DNA from: Mesoflavibacter sp037029465
Lineage (GTDB): Bacteria; Bacteroidota; Bacteroidia; Flavobacteriales; Flavobacteriaceae
Reading direction: 5' to 3'
Assembly (NCBI RefSeq): GCF_037029465.1
Contig: NZ_JAYMEM010000028.1
Location: 131,236-195,235 of the forward strand
DNA: 64,000 bases
Made by a program: the position numbers and the translations under genes. The stretch's first letter is position 1. Each line of letters opens with the position of its first letter. This document shows, piece by piece, positions 41,848 through 51,862 of the stretch. The notes under the pieces are model-generated. The model saw nothing but the letters and a program-made list of their open reading frames with translations. It searched no databases and was not told where the DNA came from.

Positions 41848-44835
41848 ATGAAAAAAATCCTGAGTATTTTAGGACTGTTACTGTGCAGTTATTCTTCTTT
41901 TGCACAAGAATACATTCCTAAAAATGACGGTGTAAAAACTAACACCTCTAATTACACAGCATTTACAAATGCTAAAATTTACATTACTCCAACACAGGTT
42001 GTTGATAATGCTACGCTTTTAATAAAAGATGGAAAAGTAGTTGCAAGCGGTACTAGTGTTACTATACCAAAAAACGCAGTAACTGTAGATGTAAGCGGTA
42101 AAACTATTTACCCTTCATTTATTGAAACGTATAGCTATTTTGGGATGAAACCTGTTGAAAACGCTTCAAGCAATAGACGATCACCTCAATATGATGCAAG
42201 TCGTGAAGGTTATTATTGGAACGATCACATAAGACCTGACCAAAACGCATTAGACTTTTTTGACTTTGATAGTAAAAAGGCAGAAAAACTTAGAAAAGCT
42301 GGTTTTGGAGTTGTTAATTCTCACATTGATGACGGAATTATACAAGGTACAGGCGTATTAGTTACATTAGCGCCAGAAGGTAGTGATGCCACAAGATTAT
42401 TAGACGAAAAACTAGGTCAGTTTTACGGTACTTCAAAAAGTAAAACATCACGTCAAATGTACCCAACATCTTTAATGGGTACTATGGCATTATTAAGACA
42501 AGTAAATCTTGACGCAGATTGGTACGCAAAAGGAAATATAAAAGAGAAAGATCGCGCTTTAGAAGCGTTTAATGCTAATAAAAATGAAATTCAAATTCTT
42601 AATGCTTCTAGCAAAGAAAATGTACTTCGTTTTGATAAAATCGGCGATCAATTTAATACTCAATATATTTTTATTGCTGGCGGTGATGAATACGAATGGA
42701 TTAAAGATATCAAAGCGACAAACGCACAGTTTATCGTACCTGTAAATTTTCCAGATGCATATGATATGGAAGATCCATTAATGGCTAGCTCTGTTAGTTT
42801 AGCTGATTTGAAAGCATGGAATCAAGCACCTTCAAACCCTAAAATATTAGCAGATAACAATATTACTTTTGCTTTTACAACTCATGATTTAAAAGAAGAA
42901 AAAGACTTATTGGCTAATCTTCAAAAAGCTATAGAATATGGTTTAGATAAAACTAAAGCATTAGAAGCTTTAACAACTATTCCTGCTCAAATCATAGGTA
43001 AATCTACTCAATTAGGACATTTAAAAACTGGTGCTTATGCTAACTTTTTAATCACTTCCGGAGATATTTTTGATAAAGAAACAACCATTTATCAAAACTG
43101 GGTAACTGGTGTTAAAGATGAAATAACACCAATGGACACCAAAGACTTGCGTGGAGATTACACGTTTAAATTAAACAATACCGATTACGAATTATCAATC
43201 TCTGGAGATATAGAAAAACTGAAGTCTAAAGTAATAACTGAAGATAAAGAGTTAGGTTCTAAAATTAACTTTTCTGACGAATGGTTTACACTAACTTTTT
43301 CTACAATTGACACTACAAAACAAGAGTTTGTAAGAGTTGTTTCAAAAATTTCAGACACAGAAAATATAAAAGGAAAAGCAATTTTACCTAACGGAAAAGA
43401 ATTTGCTTTTAACGCTACTAAAAAAGCTTCAGAAAAAGCTGAAGAGAAAAAAAGCGATAAAGACGAAGATAAAGAAAGTGAAACACCAAAACTATTCCCT
43501 GTTACTTATCCTAACATGGCTTACGGTTTTACTAGCCTACCTCAACAAGAAACTATTTTATTTAAAAACGCAACGGTTTGGACTAATGAAACTGAAGGTG
43601 TTTTAGAACAAACAGACGTTTTAATTAAAAACGGAAAAATTTCTAAAATAGGTAAAAATCTTAGCGCTGGTAATGCAACAATTGTAGATGCAACTGGTAA
43701 ACATTTAACTTCTGGAATTATTGACGAACATTCACATATTGCAACTTCAAGCGTCAATGAAGCTGGTCATAATAGCACTGCTGAAGTAAGCATAGAAGAC
43801 GTTTTAGATGCCGAAGACATTAACATTTACCGCAACCTTTCTGGTGGAGTTACATCAATACAAGTACTTCACGGATCTGCAAATCCAATTGGCGGTCGTT
43901 CGGCAATTATTAAATTAAAATGGGGAGAAACTCCAGAAAATTTAATTTACACAAACACTCCAAAATTTATCAAGTTTGCTTTAGGTGAAAACGTAAAGCA
44001 AAGTAATTGGGGCGATGATAGTAGAAACAGATTTCCACAAACCAGAATGGGTGTTGAACAAGTTTATATGGATTATTTCCAAAGAGCAAAAGAATACGAT
44101 GCATTAAAGAAAAGCGGTAAACCTTACCGAAAAGATATCGAGCTAGAAACACTTGCAGAAATTTTAAATAAAGAACGTTTTATTTCTTGTCACTCTTACG
44201 TTCAAAGTGAAATTAATATGCTAATGAAAGTTGCTGAAAGATTCAACTTCAACATTAATACCTTCACACATATTTTAGAAGGTTACAAAGTAGCCGATAA
44301 AATGGTAGAACACGGTGTTGGCGGATCTACGTTTAGCGATTGGTGGGCATATAAATATGAGGTTAACGATGCTATTCCTTTTAATGCACCAATCATGCGC
44401 AATGCTGGTGTAACGGTTGCTATTAATAGTGATGATGCCGAAATGTCTAGACGCTTAAATCAAGAAGCTGCAAAAAGTGTAAAATACGGAGATATTAGCG
44501 AAGAAGACGCTTGGAAGTTTGTTACTTTAAACCCTGCAAAACTATTACACATTGATGATCGTGTAGGAAGTATAAAAGTAGGAAAGGATGCAGATGTTGT
44601 TTTATGGTCAGATCATCCATTATCTATTTATGCTAAAGCAGAAAAAACAATTATTGACGGTACCGTTTATTTTGATATAGAACGTGATGCACAACTTCGC
44701 GAAGCAATGGAAAAAGAAAAAAATGAATTAACCACAATGATGCTTCAAGCAAAACACAAAGGGTTAAAGACAAAGCCAATTGAGAAAAAAGAAAAAGAAT
44801 TATTACACTGTGACTCTGTAGAACATCAGTTTTAA
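41848..44835 (+). CDS. Two-module secreted amidohydrolase
   Basis: A 995-residue protein with a signal peptide (1-19) and two imidazolonepropionase-like modules. In the first (about 25-430) the metal motif HxH is lost: the expected place reads PSFIETYSYFG. The second module (about 560-970) is intact, with IIDEHSHIAT, ISCHSY, TFTHILEGY and the catalytic-base region INSDDAEMSRR. A Lys/Glu-rich linker lies near 525-545. It probably hydrolyses amide or peptide-like bonds in the periplasm, with the N-terminal module structural. The following gene encodes a related protein. Confidence 0.88.
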   Translation: MKKILSILGLLLCSYSSFAQEYIPKNDGVKTNTSNYTAFTNAKIYITPTQVVDNATLLIKDGKVVASGTSVTIPKNAVTVDVSGKTIYPSFIETYSYFGMKPVENASSNRRSPQYDASREGYYWNDHIRPDQNALDFFDFDSKKAEKLRKAGFGVVNSHIDDGIIQGTGVLVTLAPEGSDATRLLDEKLGQFYGTSKSKTSRQMYPTSLMGTMALLRQVNLDADWYAKGNIKEKDRALEAFNANKNEIQILNASSKENVLRFDKIGDQFNTQYIFIAGGDEYEWIKDIKATNAQFIVPVNFPDAYDMEDPLMASSVSLADLKAWNQAPSNPKILADNNITFAFTTHDLKEEKDLLANLQKAIEYGLDKTKALEALTTIPAQIIGKSTQLGHLKTGAYANFLITSGDIFDKETTIYQNWVTGVKDEITPMDTKDLRGDYTFKLNNTDYELSISGDIEKLKSKVITEDKELGSKINFSDEWFTLTFSTIDTTKQEFVRVVSKISDTENIKGKAILPNGKEFAFNATKKASEKAEEKKSDKDEDKESETPKLFPVTYPNMAYGFTSLPQQETILFKNATVWTNETEGVLEQTDVLIKNGKISKIGKNLSAGNATIVDATGKHLTSGIIDEHSHIATSSVNEAGHNSTAEVSIEDVLDAEDINIYRNLSGGVTSIQVLHGSANPIGGRSAIIKLKWGETPENLIYTNTPKFIKFALGENVKQSNWGDDSRNRFPQTRMGVEQVYMDYFQRAKEYDALKKSGKPYRKDIELETLAEILNKERFISCHSYVQSEINMLMKVAERFNFNINTFTHILEGYKVADKMVEHGVGGSTFSDWWAYKYEVNDAIPFNAPIMRNAGVTVAINSDDAEMSRRLNQEAAKSVKYGDISEEDAWKFVTLNPAKLLHIDDRVGSIKVGKDADVVLWSDHPLSIYAKAEKTIIDGTVYFDIERDAQLREAMEKEKNELTTMMLQAKHKGLKTKPIEKKEKELLHCDSVEHQF

Positions 44836-44870
44836 AAAAGGACAAAGTGTATAATCAAAACGTATAAAAA

Positions 44871-46166
44871 ATGAAAAAACTAAATATATTAATCCTAACA
44901 CTTTTGGTGAGTATTTCTGGTTTAGCACAGCAAACACCAGCACCAAAACAAACAAATGCTTACTCTATAGAAGGTGCTACCTTGCATATGGGTAACGGTA
45001 ATGTGATTAAAAATTCTTTAATCATGTTTGACAACGGAAAAATTACTTTTGTTGGTAGTGCTATGATGAAAATAGCCAGACAAGGCGAAGTTATAGACGC
45101 AAAAGGCAAACATGTATATCCTGGTTTTATTGCTCCTAATTCTACTTTAGGTTTAGTAGAAGTAGATGCTGTAAGAGCTAGTGATGATGAAGACGAAATC
45201 GGAGCTATGAATCCGCACGTAAGAAGTATAATTGCTTATAATACTGAATCTAAAGTTGTAGAATCTATGCGTCCAAACGGTGTATTAATGGCGCAAATTA
45301 CGCCTCGTGGCGGACGTATTTCTGGAACGTCTAGTATTGTTCAATTAGACGCATGGAATTGGGAAGATGCTATTATCAAAGAAGATGATGGGATCCATCT
45401 AAATTGGCCAAGAGCATATTCGCGTGGTCGTTGGTGGTTAGGAGAACCAATGGTTTTAACCGAAAACAAAAATTACAGCAAAGAAGTTGACGAATTAAAA
45501 AACTATTTTGCAGAAAACAAAGCCTATCAAGCTAGTGATAAATCACCAAAAGATATTCCTTTTGATGCTTTACAAGGTTTAATAAATGGTAATAAAATAC
45601 TTTATGTCCATGTAGATAACGAAAAAGGAATTACAGACGCCATTAATTTCGCAAAAGCGCAAAACATAAAAAAGACTGTAATTGTTGGTGGTTACGAAGC
45701 TAACAACGTTACAGACTTATTAAAAGAAAATAACGTACCAGTGCTTTTACAACGCGTACACTCTTTACCAAATAGCGGTGATGACGATTATGATTTACCA
45801 TACAAATTAGCTACGCAATTGGTTGAAGCTGGTGTTTTAGTTGGTCTTGAAAATGCTGGTGACATGGAACGTATGAACACTAGAAACTTACCATTTTTAG
45901 CTGGTACTACTGTTGCTTACGGATTAACTAAAGAACAAGCTTTAAGTTTAATCACTTACAACACTGCAAAGATTTTGGGTATTGATGATACTGTTGGATC
46001 TTTAGAAGTTGGTAAAGATGCCACACTTTTTATTAGTGAAGGTGATGCTTTAGATATGCGCACCAACAAACTAACTAAAGCCTTTATACAAGGTAGAGAT
46101 ATTAGTCTTGAAACACATCAAACAGAATTAGCCAAACGCTACTCAGAAAAATATAAAAATCAATAA
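44871..46166 (+). CDS. Amidohydrolase-like protein with degenerate metal site
   Basis: A 431-residue secreted protein (signal peptide 1-19) of the same superfamily as the upstream gene. The strand that normally ends in HxH reads YPGFIAPNSTLG, and the usual Asp near the end reads VGLENAGDMERMNTRNL. The closing GSLEVGKDATLFI is normal. It lacks most metal ligands and is likely non-catalytic, resembling the first module of its neighbour. The two may form a complex. It is 35 bp downstream of that gene and ends at a terminator. Confidence 0.85.
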   Translation: MKKLNILILTLLVSISGLAQQTPAPKQTNAYSIEGATLHMGNGNVIKNSLIMFDNGKITFVGSAMMKIARQGEVIDAKGKHVYPGFIAPNSTLGLVEVDAVRASDDEDEIGAMNPHVRSIIAYNTESKVVESMRPNGVLMAQITPRGGRISGTSSIVQLDAWNWEDAIIKEDDGIHLNWPRAYSRGRWWLGEPMVLTENKNYSKEVDELKNYFAENKAYQASDKSPKDIPFDALQGLINGNKILYVHVDNEKGITDAINFAKAQNIKKTVIVGGYEANNVTDLLKENNVPVLLQRVHSLPNSGDDDYDLPYKLATQLVEAGVLVGLENAGDMERMNTRNLPFLAGTTVAYGLTKEQALSLITYNTAKILGIDDTVGSLEVGKDATLFISEGDALDMRTNKLTKAFIQGRDISLETHQTELAKRYSEKYKNQ

Positions 46167-46167
46167 C

Positions 46168-46199
46168 AAAAAAAGCGAGCATTTAGCTCGCTTTTTTTT
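46168..46199. terminator. Bidirectional terminator
   Basis: AAAAAAAGCGAGC-ATTTA-GCTCGCTTTTTTT, between convergent genes; the last bases overlap the stop codon of the minus-strand gene. Confidence 0.92.
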
Positions 46200-48231
46200 A
46201 TTCTATAATAATCTTTTTGACAAGATTTAGTTGGTTTTCATTTTCAATTTTTAGAAAATAAACACCTTTACTAAAATTACTAACATCCAAACTATAACTT
46301 TCTGTCAAGGTTACCAATTGATTAATTACTACTTTACCTTGAATATCTGTTAATGTTAAGGTATAATTGTTTTCATTTGGAGCATTGAAACTAATATTCA
46401 GCATAGTAGAAGCTGGATTAGGGTAAATTTTAAATTCTGACACATTAAATTGATCAATGCTTAAAGCTACAGAAGCATCTAAATAGTCTGGCAAACCATT
46501 ATTATTGGTATCATCATCTGTTGGATCTCCATTAAGATTATAGTCTTCATTAATGGTTAATACACCATCTCCATCGTCATCGTCGTCAAGATAGTTTTCA
46601 ATTAAATCATTATCTGTATCTATAAAAACATAACTATTTGAGTTATTGGATCTACCTGCAGCAATGCTAATTTCTACACTAGTTGATACGTTATCTCCAT
46701 CATCATCACTGTCTAAATAGTCAGGTATTGTATCTAGGTCTGTATCATCATCGTCTAGATTACCGTTACCATTAATATCCTCGTCTGCATCTACAACACC
46801 ATCATTATCTGTATCTACACATGTTATTTCATTAACAATAACTGTTTGAGTTGAAGTACAACTATTATTAACGTCTGTAACTTCAACGGTATACGTTCCT
46901 GCTTGATTTACAACAAGAGTTTCATTTGTTTCAGAAGCAATTATCACAGCATCATAATACCATTCAAAAGTATAATTGGACGAATCTAGATTAGTATCTA
47001 AAGTTAAACTGTCTCCTGTACAAAACTCATTAGATCCTGTGAAGTTAACTATTGGTGCTGAAACTACTGATAAAACAAAATCAACTATCACAGAACAACC
47101 TGTAGTAGCTTTTTCTACTCTTACATAAATGGCTTGCGGATTAATACTATTTTGATAATTGTAAACGTCACTTATTTGATTAATATCATTTTGTGCGTCC
47201 ATTATAGTTTCGTGATAAGTAACTACAACTCCTGGTTCTCCATTAGTTATTACACTTTCATTTTGTGCTAAGTTAAAAACAGCAATACTATCATTATCAT
47301 CGTCACAAACCTCTAAATTTGAAGGATCCTGAACAGGAGAAGGACTTAAATTTACTATAACATCAAAATTAACTATCGAAAAACAACCAGTTACATCATT
47401 TTCTACTCTTACATAAATGCTTTGACTTAAAGATGTTGTATTTGTAAAATTAGTTGGGTTAGCTATAGCATTTGTAGCGTTTACTGCATCTGTAAGTGCT
47501 ATATAATATGAGGCTGAAACGCCTACTTCTCCGTTAAGGATTATAGTTTCATTTATTGTTAAATCAAAGTTAGCAATCCCATCATTGTCATCATCGCAGA
47601 CTTCTATATTATTTGGACTTGTTGAAGTTGGGTTAGGGTTAACTCTAATGGTTAAAGTTGTAATATCAAAACAACTACTACTATTTACAAAAACCCTAAC
47701 AAATAATGTCTGTATACCAGACATTATATTTTGATATGTTGTTGGATTAGATATTGGATTAACCTCTGTTTGAGCATCTACCATAGTTTCATAATAAACA
47801 ACTGTATATCCAGAAGCACCACCAGTAATTTCATTATTTTTAGATGTTAAATCAAATACTGCAAACCCATCATTATAAGCATAATAATTTGCATCTAACT
47901 CGTCACATATCTCTAAAGGCGATGGTTGATAAATTATTGGTGATTCTAATACCGTAAACGTATAAGTACTGCTTGCTGGCGTTGTACCATTTGTTGTATA
48001 TTCTACGGTATAAGTTTGTTGTGATTGTGCTCCAGTAACCTCGCCTGTAATGGCATCAATTGCAGCACTATCTGCTGGAGTTGGATTGAAAATAAAAGTT
48101 CCTCCTGTTGTTCCTGTTATTGTAGCTGTTGCTCCTTCACAATTCGGAGTCATAAAAAAAGAAGGGTCATCTTGAGCCAAAGTAGCAAAAGATGTGATTA
48201 AAGCGATAAAAAAAAGTAATTGTTGTTTCAT
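46198..48231 (-). CDS. T9SS-exported surface protein with calcium-binding repeats
   Basis: A 677-residue protein with a signal peptide (MKQQLLFFIALITSFATLAQ). It has four or five repeats of about 95 residues containing LEVCDDDNDGIAVFDL-like motifs and VRVEN strands, then an Ig-like segment. A thrombospondin type 3 stretch rich in DxDxDG (about 490-600) follows, and a type A sorting domain (FKIYPNPAST ... KGVYFLKI) ends the protein. The Asp-rich repeats should bind calcium. I use the ATG at 48231; an upstream ATG adds 23 residues that overlap the divergent methylase gene. A structural or adhesive role is inferred. Confidence 0.85.
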   Translation of the reverse strand: MKQQLLFFIALITSFATLAQDDPSFFMTPNCEGATATITGTTGGTFIFNPTPADSAAIDAITGEVTGAQSQQTYTVEYTTNGTTPASSTYTFTVLESPIIYQPSPLEICDELDANYYAYNDGFAVFDLTSKNNEITGGASGYTVVYYETMVDAQTEVNPISNPTTYQNIMSGIQTLFVRVFVNSSSCFDITTLTIRVNPNPTSTSPNNIEVCDDDNDGIANFDLTINETIILNGEVGVSASYYIALTDAVNATNAIANPTNFTNTTSLSQSIYVRVENDVTGCFSIVNFDVIVNLSPSPVQDPSNLEVCDDDNDSIAVFNLAQNESVITNGEPGVVVTYHETIMDAQNDINQISDVYNYQNSINPQAIYVRVEKATTGCSVIVDFVLSVVSAPIVNFTGSNEFCTGDSLTLDTNLDSSNYTFEWYYDAVIIASETNETLVVNQAGTYTVEVTDVNNSCTSTQTVIVNEITCVDTDNDGVVDADEDINGNGNLDDDDTDLDTIPDYLDSDDDGDNVSTSVEISIAAGRSNNSNSYVFIDTDNDLIENYLDDDDDGDGVLTINEDYNLNGDPTDDDTNNNGLPDYLDASVALSIDQFNVSEFKIYPNPASTMLNISFNAPNENNYTLTLTDIQGKVVINQLVTLTESYSLDVSNFSKGVYFLKIENENQLNLVKKIIIE

Positions 48232-48274
48232 AAAGGTTAAATTTGTAATGTTAAAGGTAGTATAAATATTCAAC

Positions 48275-49072
48275 ATGACGTACAAACAAATTTCTAGCAC
48301 ACAAAACCAGCTAATAAAACAAATTGTTTTATTAAAAGAAAAATCTAGAGAACGCCGTAAATCTGGGCTTTTTGTTGTTGAAGGTTTACGCGAAATACAA
48401 TTAACACTTCAAGGACATTACGATATAGAAACCCTTTTGTTTTATCCTGAAATTTGCCCAGAAAACAATTTACCTAAACTGAACGATTCTACTCAAATTA
48501 TTGAAATCTCTAAAGACGTTTATCAAAAAATAGCGCATAGAGATACGACTGAAGGTATTGTAGCTATTGCAAAAAGTAAATCGCATCAATTAGAGAACTT
48601 GAAATTAAATAGTGAAAATCCATTAATTTTAATTGCAGAAGCTCCTGAAAAACCTGGAAATATTGGTGCTTTATTACGTACCGCAGATGCTGCAAACGTA
48701 GATGCTTTTATTTTAGCAAATCCTAAAACCGATTTATACAATCCTAATATTATAAGATCTAGTGTTGGTTGTGTATTTACTAATACGATTGCGACTGGTA
48801 GTACAGAAGATATTATCGCATTTTTAAAGTCGAATAACATCAATATTTACAGTGCTATTTTGCAAGATGCAGCATATTACCATCAACAAGAATTCACTAA
48901 AGCCAGCGCTATTGTTGTAGGTACAGAAGCAGATGGTTTAAGTCAAGCTTGGCGCGATGCTTCAACACAAAACATCATTATCCCTATGAGTGGAAAAATT
49001 GACTCTATGAATGTATCTGTTGCTGCAGGAATTTTAGTTTTTGAAGCTAAAAGACAAAGAGGTTTTATTTAA
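48275..49072 (+). CDS. SpoU/TrmH-family RNA 2'-O-methyltransferase
   Basis: A 265-residue SPOUT methylase with an N-terminal substrate-binding domain (about 1-100) and the knotted catalytic domain. Motif 1 is IAEAPEKPGNIGALLRTADA with the catalytic Arg, motif 2 is IVVGTEADGLS, and motif 3 is IIPMSGKIDSMNVSVAAGI. It modifies ribose in rRNA or tRNA using S-adenosylmethionine; the exact target cannot be told. It precedes an M48 protease gene by 9 bp. Confidence 0.92.
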   Translation: MTYKQISSTQNQLIKQIVLLKEKSRERRKSGLFVVEGLREIQLTLQGHYDIETLLFYPEICPENNLPKLNDSTQIIEISKDVYQKIAHRDTTEGIVAIAKSKSHQLENLKLNSENPLILIAEAPEKPGNIGALLRTADAANVDAFILANPKTDLYNPNIIRSSVGCVFTNTIATGSTEDIIAFLKSNNINIYSAILQDAAYYHQQEFTKASAIVVGTEADGLSQAWRDASTQNIIIPMSGKIDSMNVSVAAGILVFEAKRQRGFI

Positions 49073-49081
49073 AATACTATC

Positions 49082-50314
49082 ATGAATCACACTACCCTAT
49101 TCTACATCATCATCGCAATTATAAGCATTAACTTTATCATTGATAAAATTTTAGATGCGTTTAACGCGAAACATTATAAAGACCAATTACCTGAAGAATT
49201 ACAAGATGTTTATGATGAAGACGAGTATAAAAAATCACAACGCTACAAAGCTACAAACTATCGTTTTGGAATATTAACGTCTACATTTTCTTTTGTGTTA
49301 ACGTTGGCGTTTTTCTTTTTAGATGGTTTTGCTTTTGTTGACCAATTAGCAAGACAAATTACAGACCATAATATTTTGGTAACGCTTATATTTTTTGGAA
49401 TTATAATGATAGGTAGTGATATTTTGACCACGCCATTTTCTTATTACAAAACCTTTGTGATAGAAGAACAATTTGGGTTTAATAAAACCACAAAAACCAC
49501 CTTTATTTTAGACAAAATTAAAGGTTGGTTAATGACTATAATTGTTGGCGGAGTCATACTTGGCATCATCACATGGTTTTACCACACGACTAAAGATCTG
49601 TTCTGGGTTTATGCTTGGGTTTTAGTATCTGTTTTCACCATTTTTATCAACCTATTTTATTCGCGATTAATTGTTCCTATTTTTAATAAACAAACACCTT
49701 TAGAGGACGGAAGTTTGCGTAATTCTATTTCTAAATATGCTGAAAGTGTTGGCTTTAATCTAGATAAGATTTTTATTATTGACGGTTCAAAACGAAGCAC
49801 AAAAGCCAATGCCTATTTTTCTGGATTTGGAAATGAAAAACGAGTGACACTTTACGACACTTTAGTTAATGATTTAGACGAAGATGAAATTGTTGCAGTA
49901 CTAGCACACGAGGTTGGTCATTACAAGAAAAAGCACATTATTTTCAATCTATTTTCTTCTATTTTGTTAACAGGTTTAACGCTTTTTATATTGTCGCTAT
50001 TAATAGATAATCCGTTATTATCTGAAGCTTTAGGCGTGCAAGAAACAAGCTTTCATATCGGGTTAATTGCTTTTGGAATTTTATACAGTCCACTGTCTGA
50101 AATCACAGGATTAATTATGAACTGGTTTTCTAGAAAGTTTGAATACCAAGCAGATGATTACGCAAAAAACACTTACAAAGCAGAGTCTTTAATAACTTCA
50201 CTTAAAAAGTTATCTAAAAATAGTTTAAGTAATTTAACACCTCATCCTGCGTACGTGTTTATGCATTATTCGCATCCAACATTGTTAGAAAGAATTAAGA
50301 ATTTAAAACAGTAA
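49082..50314 (+). CDS. M48 family metalloprotease (STE24-like)
   Basis: A 410-residue multi-pass membrane protease. The zinc motif is AVLAHEVGHYKKKH (about residues 274-287) and the third ligand lies in SRKFEYQADDYA. The KRSTKANAYFSGFGNEKRVTLYDTL segment before it is typical of CaaX-protease-1 homologues. Bacterial members act in membrane protein quality control; CaaX processing is not expected. It shares a transcript with the SpoU methylase. Confidence 0.92.
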   Translation: MNHTTLFYIIIAIISINFIIDKILDAFNAKHYKDQLPEELQDVYDEDEYKKSQRYKATNYRFGILTSTFSFVLTLAFFFLDGFAFVDQLARQITDHNILVTLIFFGIIMIGSDILTTPFSYYKTFVIEEQFGFNKTTKTTFILDKIKGWLMTIIVGGVILGIITWFYHTTKDLFWVYAWVLVSVFTIFINLFYSRLIVPIFNKQTPLEDGSLRNSISKYAESVGFNLDKIFIIDGSKRSTKANAYFSGFGNEKRVTLYDTLVNDLDEDEIVAVLAHEVGHYKKKHIIFNLFSSILLTGLTLFILSLLIDNPLLSEALGVQETSFHIGLIAFGILYSPLSEITGLIMNWFSRKFEYQADDYAKNTYKAESLITSLKKLSKNSLSNLTPHPAYVFMHYSHPTLLERIKNLKQ

Positions 50315-50369
50315 CCCAATTTTGATAAAAATTACCTATCTTCAAAACTTCATTTTAAAAAATTAGATA

Positions 50370-50741
50370 ATGAAACTTGGCGCATTTTCAGTTAGTCTTG
50401 CTGTAAAAGACATACATAAATCAAAAGCATTTTACGAAAAATTAGGCTTTACCGCTTTTGCTGGCGAGATTGAAAAAAACTATTTAATCATGAAAAATGG
50501 TAATGCGCTAGTTGGTTTATTTCAAGGCATGTTTGATAAAAACATCTTAACCTTTAATCCTGGTTGGGACGAAAGTGCTAACAAATTAGAAGACTTTACA
50601 GATGTAAGAGACATTCAAAAACATATAAAGTCTCATCAAATTCCCTTAATCACAGAAGCAGATGAGAGTTCTTCTGGTCCAGCAAGTTTTGTGATTTTAG
50701 ATCCTGACGGTAATCCTGTGCTAATTGATCAGCACGTTTAA
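50370..50741 (+). CDS. VOC (glyoxalase/dioxygenase) superfamily protein
   Basis: A 123-residue single-chain VOC protein with two beta-alpha-beta-beta-beta halves: LAVKDIHKSKAFYEKLGF at the start and FVILDPDGNPVLIDQHV at the end. Metal-ligand positions are only partly clear, so the reaction cannot be named; members include glyoxalases, dioxygenases and resistance proteins. The gene is monocistronic and is followed by a REP-like repeat. Confidence 0.85.
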   Translation: MKLGAFSVSLAVKDIHKSKAFYEKLGFTAFAGEIEKNYLIMKNGNALVGLFQGMFDKNILTFNPGWDESANKLEDFTDVRDIQKHIKSHQIPLITEADESSSGPASFVILDPDGNPVLIDQHV

Positions 50742-50760
50742 AAGAAAAAGACTAAATTAT

Positions 50761-50786
50761 ACTCACTTCGACTACGCTCAGTGACC
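50761..50786. repeat. REP-like palindromic repeat
   Basis: ACTCACTTCGACTACGCTCAGTGACC; 23 bp of it are the exact reverse complement of 40581-40603. The ends CACT/AGTG pair into a short hairpin. Confidence 0.8.
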
Positions 50787-50792
50787 AACAAT

Positions 50793-51458
50793 TTATTCTA
50801 CTAAAAAATCAAAATATTGGTTTTTAAACGGTTCATTTTTTAACGTAAAATGCCACCATTCTTGCGGATAGTTTCTAAAACCATTTTTAAGCATTACGTT
50901 TTGCAAACGTTGTCGGTTTGCGATTTGCTTTTCGGTTAAATTAGTATTGCTCACCCAAGATTCTGGTCCAAAAAAGTCGTAAGGCGATCCCATATCTAGT
51001 TCTTCATCGGTTTCTAAATTCACGATAGTAACGTCCAAAGTACTACCGCTACTGTGTCTAGATTTTGAAGCAATGTAACCTTCTTTAAATAAATTTCTTT
51101 TATCTACTTTAGGATAATAATACTGTTTCATCATAGTATCATTAACCTGTTTTGCCCAATACACAAAATGGTTGACTGCACGTTGTGGTCTATAGGCATC
51201 AAAAACTTTAAGTGTTAAACCTTCGGCTTTTAAATCTGCTTGTACTTTTTTTAAAGCGTCTACTGTTTGTGCTGTGGTAATCACAACTTCATTTACATAA
51301 CCATCAATTTGCTCTCCTACAAAATTATTATCGTAGCAATAACGTAATTCTACTTTTAAATCCGGCAAACTATCTTGAGCATACACAAAGCCTTCTGGTA
51401 GCTGAGCAAAAGCGAATTGAGTTAACAAAAACAATAAAAGGGTTAGGCTAAATTTCAT
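50793..51458 (-). CDS. D-alanyl-D-alanine dipeptidase (VanX/DdpX-like, M15D)
   Basis: A 221-residue exported peptidase with signal peptide MKFSLTLLLFLLTQFAFAQ. All family residues are in place: Arg90 in DAYRPQRAV, zinc ligands His135 and Asp142 in SRHSSGSTLD, catalytic Glu200 and ligand His203 in EWWHF. It should split D-Ala-D-Ala. The signal peptide places it in the periplasm, and there are no vanA/vanH partners, so it more likely serves peptidoglycan recycling or scavenging than glycopeptide resistance. Confidence 0.92.
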   Translation of the reverse strand: MKFSLTLLLFLLTQFAFAQLPEGFVYAQDSLPDLKVELRYCYDNNFVGEQIDGYVNEVVITTAQTVDALKKVQADLKAEGLTLKVFDAYRPQRAVNHFVYWAKQVNDTMMKQYYYPKVDKRNLFKEGYIASKSRHSSGSTLDVTIVNLETDEELDMGSPYDFFGPESWVSNTNLTEKQIANRQRLQNVMLKNGFRNYPQEWWHFTLKNEPFKNQYFDFLVE

Positions 51459-51501
51459 GATATATAAATTATAGGTTAAATTTATAAAATAAAAAGTTAC
51501 T

Positions 51502-51861
51502 ATGATTTATCCTTGGCATCTTTACGCTATGGCGTGTATGTATATTTTGGCTGGTATAATGCATTTTGTAAAACCAAAAATGTACATGCGCATTATGCCT
51601 AACTATATTCCTAAACACAAATTAATGGTGTTACTTAGTGGTCTTGCTGAGATTATTCTTGGTGCAACACTGTGCTTTCCTTCCACAAAAAACCTTGCTA
51701 TTTATGGTATTATTTTAATGCTAGTTGTGTTTTTTACCGTTCACTTTTATATGCTTACTAATAAAAAAGCTAGTGCAGGATTACCAAAATGGGTATTAAT
51801 TTTACGCATTCCGTTACAGTTCTTTTTAATGTATTGGGCTTATTTTTATCTACAGTTTTAA
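51502..51861 (+). CDS. DoxX-like membrane protein
   Basis: A 119-residue protein with four membrane helices. MYILAGIMHFVKPKMYMRIMPNYIPKH near the N-terminus and LSGLAEIILGATLCFP in the second helix match DoxX-like proteins, some of which work with quinones or thiol stress systems. No specific reaction can be assigned. It precedes the AlkB-like gene by one base, so the two are translated from one message. Confidence 0.85.
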   Translation: MIYPWHLYAMACMYILAGIMHFVKPKMYMRIMPNYIPKHKLMVLLSGLAEIILGATLCFPSTKNLAIYGIILMLVVFFTVHFYMLTNKKASAGLPKWVLILRIPLQFFLMYWAYFYLQF

Positions 51862-51862
51862 T

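Noticed and set aside
50793..51458. Glycopeptide resistance determinant (vanX)
   Set aside because: The catalytic residues fit VanX, but the protein has a signal peptide and there is no vanH, vanA or vanRS nearby.
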